DNA of 64,000 nucleotides from Clostridium magnum DSM 2767 (GTDB lineage Bacteria; Bacillota; Clostridia; Clostridiales; Clostridiaceae), in the NCBI RefSeq assembly GCF_001623875.1, contig NZ_LWAE01000006.1, forward strand, positions 248,001-312,000. The letters are read 5' to 3'. Below, piece by piece: positions 16,601-25,447 of the stretch (positions are counted from its first letter, which is position 1; every line of letters starts with the position of its first letter). A program made the translations under genes and the position numbers. The notes under the pieces were generated by a model, which was not told the DNA's origin, did not search any database, and worked only from the letters and a program-made list of their open reading frames with translations.

Positions 16601-18274
16601 TTGAAAAAAAGCATACCAATTGGAATTTCAAACTTTAAAGAATTAATAGAGGGTAATTATTATTTTGTAGATAAGACTTCTGTAATAAAAGAATTTATAC
16701 GAAATTCAGCACAAGTAATTCTTACTCCAAGACCGAGAAGATTTGGAAAAACCCTTAATATGAGTATAATAAAACATTTCTTTGATATGAATGAAGAAAA
16801 TAAACACCTATTCAAAGGTTTAAAAATAGAACAAGATAAAGAAACAATGAAGCTAAATCAGAAATATCCAGTAATATTCATTTCGTTTAAAGGAATCAAA
16901 TATGAGAATATGGAAGATGCTATTAAAGCATTTGCTTCAGTACTATCTGATGTATATAAAAAATATATGTATTTGTTAGATGGCGATAATATGGTAGATA
17001 TCGAAAAAAGAGAATTTAACAAAGTTCTTAACAAAGAAGCGGATATAGTATTATTATCAAGTGCTATAAGTAATTTAATGGCATATTTAAGTGAGTATCA
17101 TAATAAAAAGGTAATCCTATTAATTGATGAGTATGATGTACCTATTCAGGAAGGATACATTAAGGGATATTATGAAAAAATTATATCCTTTGAAAGAAAT
17201 ATGCTAAGTGAAGCATTAAAGGATAATAATTATTTAGAAAAGGCTATGTTGACAGGCATACTACGAGTAGCGAAAGAAAGTATCTTTTCAGGACTAAATA
17301 ACTTAAAAGTATCATCACTTACAGGATTTGAATTTAGTGAGAAATTCGGATTTACCGAAAGCGAAGTAATTGAATTGCTAAAGTATTATAATTTACAAAA
17401 AGAATTAATAAAGATAAAAGATTGGTATAACGGATATATATTTGGAGATACAACTATCTATAATCCATGGTCAGTTTTAAATTATTTAGATAATATAAGA
17501 GAAGGGTTAAAAGCTTACTGGATAAATACAAGTGCTAATGATTTAATCAAAGGAATTCTTTCAAGAGGCAATGAGGAAATAAAAAGAGATTTAGAAATTT
17601 TAATCTCTGGTGAAAAAATCAAAAAGGTAGTAAATGACAATATAGTTATGACGGAAATAGAAGATAGTAGTGAAAATCTGTGGAGTTTTTTGTTATTTAC
17701 AGGATACTTAAAAGTAAGTAATAAAGAGACTGTTGATGGGGATTTGGTATGTGAATTAAAAGTTCCCAATAAAGAAGTATACACATTCTATAGAAACATA
17801 ATAAAAAAGTGGTTCTCGGAAAGTATTAGCAGTACAAAGTATAATGCAATGATTAAAGCTTTAATAACAGGAGATATTAAGGTTTTTGAATATATATTAA
17901 AGGAATTTGTGCTAAATAGTATTAGCTATTTTGACATAGGAGGAAAGGAACCAGAGAAGGTTTATCATGCCTTTGTATTAGGGATGTTAATTTCACTTTC
18001 AGATGATTATTATGTTAAATCAAATAAGGAAAGTGGATACGGAAGATATGATGTTATGCTCGTTCCAAAGGAAGTTTCTAAGCTTGCAATAATAATTGAA
18101 TTTAAGAAAATTAGTGATTTTTCTAAGGATACTATGGAAGAAGCTACAGAAGAAGCATTAAAACAAATAAAAGATATGAATTATAGAGCAGAGTTAATAG
18201 AAGGAAATGTAGAGAATATAATAGAGTTAGCTATTGTATTTAGAGGTAAAGAGGTAAAAGTTACAAAAAGGTAG
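16601..18274 (+). CDS. AAA-ATPase-like protein with C-terminal PD-(D/E)XK nuclease fold
   Basis: A 557-residue member of a large family, often present in many copies in clostridia and Bacteroidetes, whose role is unproven. The N-terminal half has FVDKTSVIKEFI, an unusual Walker A (RPRRFGKT, near residues 44-51) and Walker B (LLIDEYD, near 172). The C-terminal part has the nuclease-like GRYDVMLVP (near 480) and IIEFKK (near 498) forming a D...ExK set. The start is TTG after AAGGTGAT. It lies directly downstream of ssrA and is bracketed by two related terminators (A and B), suggesting arrival by insertion at the ssrA 3' end. Defence or mobile-element roles are possible. Confidence 0.8.
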   Translation: MKKSIPIGISNFKELIEGNYYFVDKTSVIKEFIRNSAQVILTPRPRRFGKTLNMSIIKHFFDMNEENKHLFKGLKIEQDKETMKLNQKYPVIFISFKGIKYENMEDAIKAFASVLSDVYKKYMYLLDGDNMVDIEKREFNKVLNKEADIVLLSSAISNLMAYLSEYHNKKVILLIDEYDVPIQEGYIKGYYEKIISFERNMLSEALKDNNYLEKAMLTGILRVAKESIFSGLNNLKVSSLTGFEFSEKFGFTESEVIELLKYYNLQKELIKIKDWYNGYIFGDTTIYNPWSVLNYLDNIREGLKAYWINTSANDLIKGILSRGNEEIKRDLEILISGEKIKKVVNDNIVMTEIEDSSENLWSFLLFTGYLKVSNKETVDGDLVCELKVPNKEVYTFYRNIIKKWFSESISSTKYNAMIKALITGDIKVFEYILKEFVLNSISYFDIGGKEPEKVYHAFVLGMLISLSDDYYVKSNKESGYGRYDVMLVPKEVSKLAIIIEFKKISDFSKDTMEEATEEALKQIKDMNYRAELIEGNVENIIELAIVFRGKEVKVTKR

Positions 18275-18315
18275 TAGATTTCACTTACGATGCTTTGCCT
18301 CTACTATACATATTG

Positions 18316-18364
18316 AAAATTGCCTGTAAGTGGTTTAAGTAGCTATTTACAGGCAATTTTTGTT
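18316..18364 (+). terminator. Terminator B, related to the ssrA terminator
   Basis: AAAATTGCCTGTAA and TTACAGGCAATTTT form the stem, followed by TTGTTT. The 18295-18310 sequence before it (TGCCTCTACTATACATA) resembles the tmRNA 3' end (CGCCTCCACCATACATA). The rest of 18365-18600 holds no gene, but 18460-18510 resembles the promoter-to-start segment of the 16601 gene, perhaps the relic of a lost second copy. Confidence 0.85.
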
Positions 18365-18600
18365 TAATGAAAATGTCACTAAGTGATTATTATTACTATA
18401 ATTATACTATCTTACAAATAATAAATCGTTTCTGAAGGATAGTCACAATCATTTTGTTGTGATAAAATAAGAAAAAAAGTGATGGAAAGGTGTTGTTAGT
18501 TGAAGTATCATAATAAATAAAGCTATAAATAACAAACTGTTAAATGTAAGTAATTAATTTTAATTTATTAATAAAATCAATAAAGATTAGGGGCGTTTAT

Positions 18601-20271
18601 ATGAGTAGAGAGATAAAAGAAGAAGTTCAGTTAAATACAGCACAAATGCTGATAAAATGTTTAGAAGCTGAAGGGGTAGAATATATCTTTGGTATTCCAG
18701 GTGAAGAAAATTTAGAAGTAATGAACGCAATTGCAGATTCAAGTATTAAATTTATAACAACTCGTCATGAGCAGGGTGCTGCATTTATGGCAGATGTATA
18801 TGGACGTTTAACGGGGAATGCAGGCGTCTGTCTAGCAACACTAGGTCCAGGTGCAACTAACTTAGTAACTGGTGTAGCAGATGCTGATAGTGATGGTGCT
18901 CCAGTTGTTGCGATTACAGGTCAGGTTGGTACTGAAAGAATGCACATTACATCACACCAATTTCTAGACCTATGCAAAATGTTTGAGCCAATTACAAAGA
19001 GAAGTAAACAAATTGTTCGTCCTGACACTGTAAATGAGATTGTAAGGCTTGCTTTTAAATACGCAGAAAGTGAAAAGCCAGGGGCATGCCATATTGACTT
19101 ACCTGTAAATATTGCGAAAATGCCGGTAAGCATTGGAGAAAAGCCTTTGGAAAAGAAAATACCACCAAAGGAACATGCGGATTTATCAACAATCGAGGAT
19201 GCTGCAAGTGAAATATTTAAAGCTAAAAATCCTGTTATCTTAGCTGGAAGTGGTGCTGTAAGAGGAAACACTTCAAAAGCTGTTACAGAGTTTGCAACTA
19301 AGCTAAAGATTCCAGTAATTAATACAATGATGGCAAAGGGCATTATTCCTTTTGATAACAAATATTCAATGTGGACAATTGGGATTCCACAAAAAGATTA
19401 TGTGAATAAAATTATAGAAGAAGCAGATTTAGTAATAACAGTTGGATATGATATTGTAGAATATGCTCCGTCAAAGTGGAACCCAAAGGGACAGACTGAG
19501 ATTGTACACATTGATGCAAGACCATCTCATATCAATAAGCTTTATCAACCAGTGGTAGAAGTGGTTGGAGATATTTCAGATGCACTCTACAATATAATGA
19601 GGAGAACATCTAGCAAAGCGGAACCGGTAAAGGCCTTGGAGATTAAAGCAAAAATGTTAGCTGAACATGAAAGCTATGCAGAGGATAATGGTTTTCCAAT
19701 GAAGCCCCAAAGAATTTTGAATGATGTCAGAAAGGTTATGGGACGAGAAGATATTGTTATATCAGATGTAGGTGCTCATAAAATGTGGATTGCTAGGCAC
19801 TACAACTGTTATGAACCTAATACTTGTATTATTTCAAATGGTTTTGCTACTATGGGCATTGCTATACCAGGTGCAATCGCAGCTAAATTGATTAATCCGG
19901 ATAAGAAAGTATTAGCTATTGCCGGAGATGGCGGCTTTATGATGAACGACCAAGAATTAGAAACGGCATTGCGTATAGGAACTCCAATTGTAGTTTTAGT
20001 ATTTAATGATAATAATTATGGTTTAATAAAGTGGAAACAAGAGGAACAATATGGCAAGAGCTGTTATGTGAACTTTACTAATCCTGATTTTGTAAAATTT
20101 GCAGAGAGTATGCATGCAAAGGGATATAGAGTAGAAAAAGCAGAAGATTTAATTCCAACCCTAGAAGAAGCATTTAAACAAAATGTACCAGTAGTTATTG
20201 ATTGTCAGGTTGATTATGAGGAAAACCTAAAGCTGACAAATCACCTAAAGGAGATTTACGGAAATATTTAA
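18601..20271 (+). CDS. TPP-dependent enzyme, acetolactate synthase/2-oxoacid decarboxylase family
   Basis: A 556-residue thiamine-diphosphate enzyme with the three domains of the acetolactate synthase family. FGIPGEEN and the catalytic glutamate E57 (RHEQGAAFMADVYGR) lie in the N-terminal PYR domain, LGPGATN follows, and AGDGGFMM...NDNNYG (about 441-472) is the TPP/Mg binding motif. Catabolic acetolactate synthases (AlsS) have this overall shape. It is 15 bp upstream of an iron alcohol dehydrogenase of the 4-hydroxybutyrate dehydrogenase type and there is no small regulatory subunit gene. A role as a 2-oxoacid decarboxylase that supplies an aldehyde to that dehydrogenase is therefore an alternative. 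The ATG follows AGGGGCG. Confidence 0.82.
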   Translation: MSREIKEEVQLNTAQMLIKCLEAEGVEYIFGIPGEENLEVMNAIADSSIKFITTRHEQGAAFMADVYGRLTGNAGVCLATLGPGATNLVTGVADADSDGAPVVAITGQVGTERMHITSHQFLDLCKMFEPITKRSKQIVRPDTVNEIVRLAFKYAESEKPGACHIDLPVNIAKMPVSIGEKPLEKKIPPKEHADLSTIEDAASEIFKAKNPVILAGSGAVRGNTSKAVTEFATKLKIPVINTMMAKGIIPFDNKYSMWTIGIPQKDYVNKIIEEADLVITVGYDIVEYAPSKWNPKGQTEIVHIDARPSHINKLYQPVVEVVGDISDALYNIMRRTSSKAEPVKALEIKAKMLAEHESYAEDNGFPMKPQRILNDVRKVMGREDIVISDVGAHKMWIARHYNCYEPNTCIISNGFATMGIAIPGAIAAKLINPDKKVLAIAGDGGFMMNDQELETALRIGTPIVVLVFNDNNYGLIKWKQEEQYGKSCYVNFTNPDFVKFAESMHAKGYRVEKAEDLIPTLEEAFKQNVPVVIDCQVDYEENLKLTNHLKEIYGNI

Positions 20272-20286
20272 AAATGGGGGCAGAAA

Positions 20287-21402
20287 ATGAAGGCACTATC
20301 TATCAAACCAGAAATTCATACTTTTGATACATGTAAAGAATTTATAGATAACTTTCAAATAGGGAGAGAGGATTTAATTATAACAAGTGAACACACATAT
20401 GTTTCCTATTTCTCTAAGTATAATCTAGATACTAATGTTATTTTTATAAGAAACTACGGTCATGGAGAACCAAGCGATGAAATGGTAGAAGCAATCTATA
20501 AGGATATAAAGGATATTCCTTATAAAAGAGTAATTGCCATTGGCGGAGGCAGTGTTCTTGATGTATCAAAATTATTCGCATTAAAAACAGTTTCACCAGT
20601 GATTGATTTATTTGATCACAAATTAGGATTTATAAAGGATAAGGAATTAGTTTTAATACCAACAACCTGTGGAACAGGTAGTGAAGTAACTAATATTTCT
20701 ATTCTTGAATTAAAGGCAAGGCAAACAAAATTAGGCCTTGCTGTAGAGGAATTATATGCAGATTACGCTATTATGATTCCAGAACTTTTAGAGGATTTAC
20801 CTTTTAAGTTTTTTGCCACTAGCTCAATTGATGCTTTAATTCATGCTATTGAATCAAGTATGTCACCAAAAGCTACAGATTTTACAGAACTATTTTCTTA
20901 CAAGGCAATGGAAATGATTCTAAAAGGATATGAAGAAATTGCAAACCATGGACCGGAGGCGAGAATTCCACTACTAAAGGAATTTTTGTTAGCAAGTACT
21001 TATGCTGGGATTGCATTTGGTAATGCAGGATGTGGAGCAGTACACGCTATGAGCTATCCTTTAGGTTCCAGATATCATGTTCCTCATGGAGAAGCAAATT
21101 ATCAAATGTTTATTGGAGTATTTAAAACATACCAACGTCTAAATCCAACAGGAAAAATTACAAAATTGAATAAATTTTTAGCTGGTGTTCTGAACTGCAA
21201 AGAGGATGAAGTTTATGTTAAAATAGAAGAATTATTAAATGTATTGATTCCTAAAAAACAATTACGTGAATATGGATTAAAAGAAGAAGAGTTAAAGGTA
21301 TTTACTGAAAGTGTTATGACAAAACAAGGCCGTTTAATGGCAAATAACTATGTAGAATTAAATGAAAAAACGGTGTATGAAATATACAAATCACTATATT
21401 AA
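20287..21402 (+). CDS. Iron-containing alcohol dehydrogenase, 4-hydroxybutyrate dehydrogenase-like
   Basis: A 371-residue group III (iron) alcohol dehydrogenase. The length and overall sequence pattern, including GEPSDEM, AIGGGSVLDVSK, PTTCGTGSEVTN, TSSIDALIHAIES and SYPLGSRYHVPHGEANY, resemble the 4-hydroxybutyrate dehydrogenase of Clostridium kluyveri as I remember it. That enzyme reduces succinate semialdehyde to 4-hydroxybutyrate with NADH. The aspartate and histidines of the metal site are present. It is co-transcribed with the TPP enzyme upstream (15 bp gap, GGGGGCAG before the ATG) and ends at terminator C. The true substrate could be another semialdehyde made by its partner. Confidence 0.82.
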   Translation: MKALSIKPEIHTFDTCKEFIDNFQIGREDLIITSEHTYVSYFSKYNLDTNVIFIRNYGHGEPSDEMVEAIYKDIKDIPYKRVIAIGGGSVLDVSKLFALKTVSPVIDLFDHKLGFIKDKELVLIPTTCGTGSEVTNISILELKARQTKLGLAVEELYADYAIMIPELLEDLPFKFFATSSIDALIHAIESSMSPKATDFTELFSYKAMEMILKGYEEIANHGPEARIPLLKEFLLASTYAGIAFGNAGCGAVHAMSYPLGSRYHVPHGEANYQMFIGVFKTYQRLNPTGKITKLNKFLAGVLNCKEDEVYVKIEELLNVLIPKKQLREYGLKEEELKVFTESVMTKQGRLMANNYVELNEKTVYEIYKSLY

Positions 21403-21470
21403 AAAATTAATGAAATCAGAAGCGAAAATTTTAACTATTATCCTTTGTTACCAGCATAAATAGTGAAAAT

Positions 21471-21517
21471 CGCCTGTAAGCAGCTTAAGTAGCTACTTAT
21501 GGGCGGTTTTGTTTTTT
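21471..21517 (+). terminator. Terminator C, related to the ssrA terminator
   Basis: CGCCTGTAAG pairs with CTTATGGGCG (including a G-T pair) around a 15-base loop, then GTTTTGTTTTTTG. It belongs to the same family as terminators A and B. The rest of 21403-21772 shows no gene. Confidence 0.85.
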
Positions 21518-21772
21518 GTCTGTCAGATTAGATTCAACTACTAAATTTGTAACATCAATTAAGCTTTTCTTTAGTAATTATTAAATTTTTGGGGGATATT
21601 TATTACCCATCTCATGTGTTCATAGAATTTTAATTTTTTTTCAAAATTATAAAACATAATTGTCTTAAATATGAATTTTCATACATAAAATGGAATGTAA
21701 GATTTATAAAGTTCAGTAACATTAAGTCATGCAAAGGATTAATTTTAAGTTTCTATTGAAATTATAAAGGGG

Positions 21773-23182
21773 ATGGGTATTACGGAAAAGGAAAAAAATA
21801 AACGTAATAAAATTATAATAGGTACAGTGATTTCTCTCTGCACTCTACTTATTATATACTTTAGTATGGCGGCATATTTTAAAAATCACTTCTATTTTGG
21901 CTCTGAAATCAATGGAATTAATGTTTCTACTAAAACTGTAGAGGAAGCAAAGGGAGAAATGGCATCGAAGCTAAAGACGTATTCGTTGAGTTTGGAAGAA
22001 CGAGACAGTAAAAACGAACAAATTAAAGGATCAGATATTGGTTTAAAGTACAATTTTGGAGAACAACTTAAGACTTTTAAAGATAGGCAGAATCCTTATA
22101 AATGGGTATCATCATTTTTTAATACAGAAGATTCTAAAATGAAGATTGAAGTTTCGTATGATACGAAGCTATTAAAAGAAAGAATAGATAAACTTTCCTG
22201 TTTTGATAGTAAAAATATAGTTGAACCTAAAAACCCTAGCTTTAAATATGCAGATAAAGGCTACACCATTGTAGGTGAAGTAAATGGAAACAAGGTTAAT
22301 AAAGAAATCTTATATGATAATGTGGTAAAGGCAATAAACAAAGAGGAGGCTGCAGTAGATTTGGAAGCAGCCAATTGTTATGTTCGTCCAAAATACACTA
22401 AAGATTCACCGAAAACTATTGAAGTGAAGAATACTCTTAATAAGTATGTATCTTCAAAAGTTACGTATACTTTTGGAGATGGTAAAGAAATTATAGATGG
22501 CTCCACAATAAACAAATGGCTTACGGTTAATGAGGATCTTGGAGTTATATTTGATGAAGAAAAAGTAAAAAGCTATATGGAATCACTTTGTAATACCTAT
22601 AATACAGTTGGGAAGGTAAGAAATTTTTCTACATCATCAGGAAATACTATGACTATTGGTGGTGGTGACTATGGATGGCATATTGATACTGCCAAGGAAA
22701 CCCAAGCTTTAACCGATGCAATTAAAGAAGGAAAAACTATAACTAAAGAGCCAACATACCTCCAAACTGCCGCAGCTCATGGTAGTAACGATATTGGAAA
22801 TACCTATGTAGAAATAGATATGAGAAATCAACATTTATGGTTTTATAAAAATGGTTCACTAATAGTACAGGGAGACGTTGTTACAGGTAATGTAAGCGCT
22901 AATCACTCAACACCTGAAGGTATTTATAAGTTAAAATATAAGGAAAGAAATGCTGTCCTAAGAGGACCGGGATATAGTTCGCCTGTTAACTTTTGGATGC
23001 CCTTTAATAATGGCATTGGAATTCATGATGCAAGCTGGAGAGGTGAATTTGGTGGAAGTATATATAGAACAAGTGGTTCCCATGGTTGTGTAAATTCACC
23101 ATACTATTTAGCAAAGACAATATTTGATAACATTGATGAGGGTACTCCGGTTATTTGTTATTATTCATATGGTAAAGCATAA
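21773..23182 (+). CDS. L,D-transpeptidase (YkuD) with peptidoglycan-binding repeats
   Basis: A 469-residue membrane-anchored cell-wall enzyme. A basic N-terminus precedes one transmembrane helix (about residues 14-36), then a long PG_binding_4-type region (about 40-320), then a YkuD catalytic domain (about 340-469). The catalytic HGCVN motif lies in SHGCVNSP near 438-445, with the upstream conserved GIHDASW histidine. Such enzymes make 3-3 cross-links between meso-diaminopimelate residues. The ribosome site (AAAGGGG) is unusually close to the ATG, so the true start may differ by a few codons. It is a single-gene unit ended by a terminator. Confidence 0.88.
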   Translation: MGITEKEKNKRNKIIIGTVISLCTLLIIYFSMAAYFKNHFYFGSEINGINVSTKTVEEAKGEMASKLKTYSLSLEERDSKNEQIKGSDIGLKYNFGEQLKTFKDRQNPYKWVSSFFNTEDSKMKIEVSYDTKLLKERIDKLSCFDSKNIVEPKNPSFKYADKGYTIVGEVNGNKVNKEILYDNVVKAINKEEAAVDLEAANCYVRPKYTKDSPKTIEVKNTLNKYVSSKVTYTFGDGKEIIDGSTINKWLTVNEDLGVIFDEEKVKSYMESLCNTYNTVGKVRNFSTSSGNTMTIGGGDYGWHIDTAKETQALTDAIKEGKTITKEPTYLQTAAAHGSNDIGNTYVEIDMRNQHLWFYKNGSLIVQGDVVTGNVSANHSTPEGIYKLKYKERNAVLRGPGYSSPVNFWMPFNNGIGIHDASWRGEFGGSIYRTSGSHGCVNSPYYLAKTIFDNIDEGTPVICYYSYGKA

Positions 23183-23191
23183 TTTAAATAA

Positions 23192-23229
23192 AAAACCTTG
23201 CTGATTGCAGTCAGTAAGGTTTTATTTTT
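23192..23229 (+). terminator. Intrinsic terminator after the L,D-transpeptidase
   Basis: AAAACCTTGCTGA pairs with TCAGTAAGGTTTT (one G-T pair), followed by a T-rich ATTTTTG tract. Confidence 0.85.
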
Positions 23230-23288
23230 GCATTAAATTCTTCAGGATATATTTATGTACTAAACAAATTCGCATACTAAATAAAATA

Positions 23289-23315
23289 TGAAGAAAGTTC
23301 GAAATAAGCCGATAA
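23289..23315 (+). promoter_or_regulatory. Sigma-D (flagellar) type promoter of the chemoreceptor
   Basis: GCCGATAA at 23308-23315 is 7/8 to the sigma-D/FliA -10 (GCCGATAT). TGAA (3/4 to TAAA) lies 15 bp upstream. The gene downstream is a chemoreceptor, the expected class of target. Confidence 0.6.
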
Positions 23316-23357
23316 TATAATTAATATGTCGAATATATAAGAAAAGAGGTGTTCTAT

Positions 23358-25361
23358 ATGAAGAGGAAAGTAACTTTCAATTTCCAAAGTATTAAAGTTA
23401 AGTTGATATCAATATTACTGTTGCTATGTTTAGTTCCTATTATTTTATCTGGGTTATACACCTATAATAAAACTAGTGAGCTTCTATCTGATGAATTTCA
23501 ATCTTCAACTACAGCAACATTGAAGGAGGTTAACAGGGGAATAGATAACTATTTCTCAAGCTTTGAAGGTACTTTGAATATGCTGGCTGAAAATACAATG
23601 ATTAAGAATATAGACAGCAGTGAAGAAAATAGAAAAAGTGCCTTAAAGTTATTAGGAGATGCTACAGAAAGTAGAGAAGATATCTTGCAAGTTTATTTTG
23701 GACAGCCGAATAAGGGGTTTTTAATTTACCCTGAATCCAAGATGGCGGATGGTTTTGATCCTACTGCAAGGCCATGGTATAAAAATGCTATAGATAAAAA
23801 AGGAAAAGTAACCTATACAGACCCATACAAGAGTGCGGTAGATGGTAAAATAATAGTTTCTATATCCAGAACTGTAGAGAATAATGGAACTATAGTTGGT
23901 GTAATATCCATGAATGTTGACTTAGAGGCTCTATCAAATGGATTAGCTGCCATAACAATTGGGGAAAAAGGATATGTGTTTGTAACTGATTTAAAAGGTA
24001 CAATGATTGCTCATCCTGATAAGAAGTTACTAGGTGGAGATATTGTAACAACCTTAAGCTATTGGGAAAAAGCAAAAACCTCGAAATATGGTTTCGAAAA
24101 ATATACTTATAACGGTGAAGATAAATACGCAGTATATAATACAAATAATATAACTGGTTGGAAGATAATGGCATCAATGCCGATGGATGAATTAATCTCT
24201 AAGACAAAGATCATCAAGGTGGCTAATGTAACTATATTTGTTATAATTGCAATTATTGGCACAATCATAGCGCTTTTAGTAGGCAGGAGCGTAACTTCAA
24301 AGATTATAGTTCTAAAAGATGCTTTTGAAAAGGCCTCTGAAGGAGATTTGACAGCAGAAGTTAGCATAAATACCAAGGATGAATTTGGAGAACTAGGGAA
24401 TAACTTTAATGTTATGGTGAAAAGAATAGGAGAATTAGTCTTAAATTTAAGGACCTCCTCTGAGATAATTTCAAGAACTTCTAGTAATGTAAATGGAATG
24501 GCAAAAGAGACTAATAATGCTATAAATGAAGTGGCTACAACTATTGATCAAGTAGCACAGGGAGCTTCTGAAACATCTCAGGATATACAGTCCGGTGTCA
24601 CAGCCATTAATAATCTTGCCGGTAAGATAGATAGAATAGATAGTTTAACTAATGAAATGATCAATATATCAGATGAATCAAATAAGCTTAGTCAAGAAGG
24701 TCTAGGGGTCATGAATATACTTACAGATAAAACAGAGAAGAATATAAAAGCCTCTGAAGAGGTAGCTGTAGTTGTTGTGGATATGAAGACTGAAGCGGGA
24801 AAGATATCAGTGATTACAGATACCATAAACCAAATTGCTGAACAAACTAATTTATTGGCTTTAAATGCGGCTATAGAAGCTGCAAGAGCTGGAGAAGCAG
24901 GAAGAGGGTTTTCTGTAGTTGCAGATGAAATAAGAAAACTTGCGGAACAATCTACATCAGCAACCCAGCAAATTCAGGAATTAATTTCAGGGATTAAGAA
25001 TAAAACAGAATCTGCAGTACAATCTATGGAGATTTCCAATTCAATTGTAGGAGAGCAGAGTCGGGCAGTTACTGAGACTAGAGACATATTTAATAAAATA
25101 CTCCATTCTATTAATGGTCTTACAGAAGAAATAAAGTTAGTACAGAAAGCTACAATTGAGACTAATAAGGCAAAAACAGAGATAATTGGTAGAATGCAAA
25201 ACATATCTGCAGTTTCAGAGGAGTCCTCAGCAAGTGCAGAGGAAGTATCAGCCACTACCGAGGAAGTTGCTGCAGCAATGAACGAGTTTTCTAACTCAGC
25301 GGTTGAACTAAAGGAACTTTCAGAAGAGCTGGAAAAACAGATTAATAAATTTAAGATATAA
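23358..25361 (+). CDS. Methyl-accepting chemotaxis protein with extracellular dCACHE sensor
   Basis: A transmembrane chemoreceptor of 667 residues. Helix TM1 (about residues 17-37) is followed by a dCACHE-type ligand domain (DPTARPWYKNAI and YTDPYKSAVDGK are typical) to about 280. TM2 (about 285-307), a HAMP domain and the cytoplasmic signalling hairpin come next. The tip motif (EQTNLLALNAAIEAARAGEAGRGF as a family) is intact, unlike in the sensor at 7346. Glutamate-rich ends are methylation candidates. A GTG reading at 23349 overlaps the AGAGGTG ribosome site, so the ATG at 23358 is preferred. A sigma-D-like promoter lies upstream. The ligand is unknown; dCACHE domains often bind amino acids. 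Confidence 0.93.
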   Translation: MKRKVTFNFQSIKVKLISILLLLCLVPIILSGLYTYNKTSELLSDEFQSSTTATLKEVNRGIDNYFSSFEGTLNMLAENTMIKNIDSSEENRKSALKLLGDATESREDILQVYFGQPNKGFLIYPESKMADGFDPTARPWYKNAIDKKGKVTYTDPYKSAVDGKIIVSISRTVENNGTIVGVISMNVDLEALSNGLAAITIGEKGYVFVTDLKGTMIAHPDKKLLGGDIVTTLSYWEKAKTSKYGFEKYTYNGEDKYAVYNTNNITGWKIMASMPMDELISKTKIIKVANVTIFVIIAIIGTIIALLVGRSVTSKIIVLKDAFEKASEGDLTAEVSINTKDEFGELGNNFNVMVKRIGELVLNLRTSSEIISRTSSNVNGMAKETNNAINEVATTIDQVAQGASETSQDIQSGVTAINNLAGKIDRIDSLTNEMINISDESNKLSQEGLGVMNILTDKTEKNIKASEEVAVVVVDMKTEAGKISVITDTINQIAEQTNLLALNAAIEAARAGEAGRGFSVVADEIRKLAEQSTSATQQIQELISGIKNKTESAVQSMEISNSIVGEQSRAVTETRDIFNKILHSINGLTEEIKLVQKATIETNKAKTEIIGRMQNISAVSEESSASAEEVSATTEEVAAAMNEFSNSAVELKELSEELEKQINKFKI

Positions 25362-25391
25362 ATATTCAGGGCTATAATACTGCAGTTTCCA

Positions 25392-25420
25392 AAGACAAAA
25401 CTCTTTAAAAATGATATAAT
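25392..25420 (+). promoter_or_regulatory. Extended -10 promoter of the TtcA-like gene
   Basis: AAGACA (25392-25397), 17 bp, then TATAAT (25415-25420) preceded by TGA, an extended -10. Start of translation is 28 bp downstream. Confidence 0.65.
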
Positions 25421-25447
25421 ATTGTGGTCAAAAGAGAGGTGTAAAGT

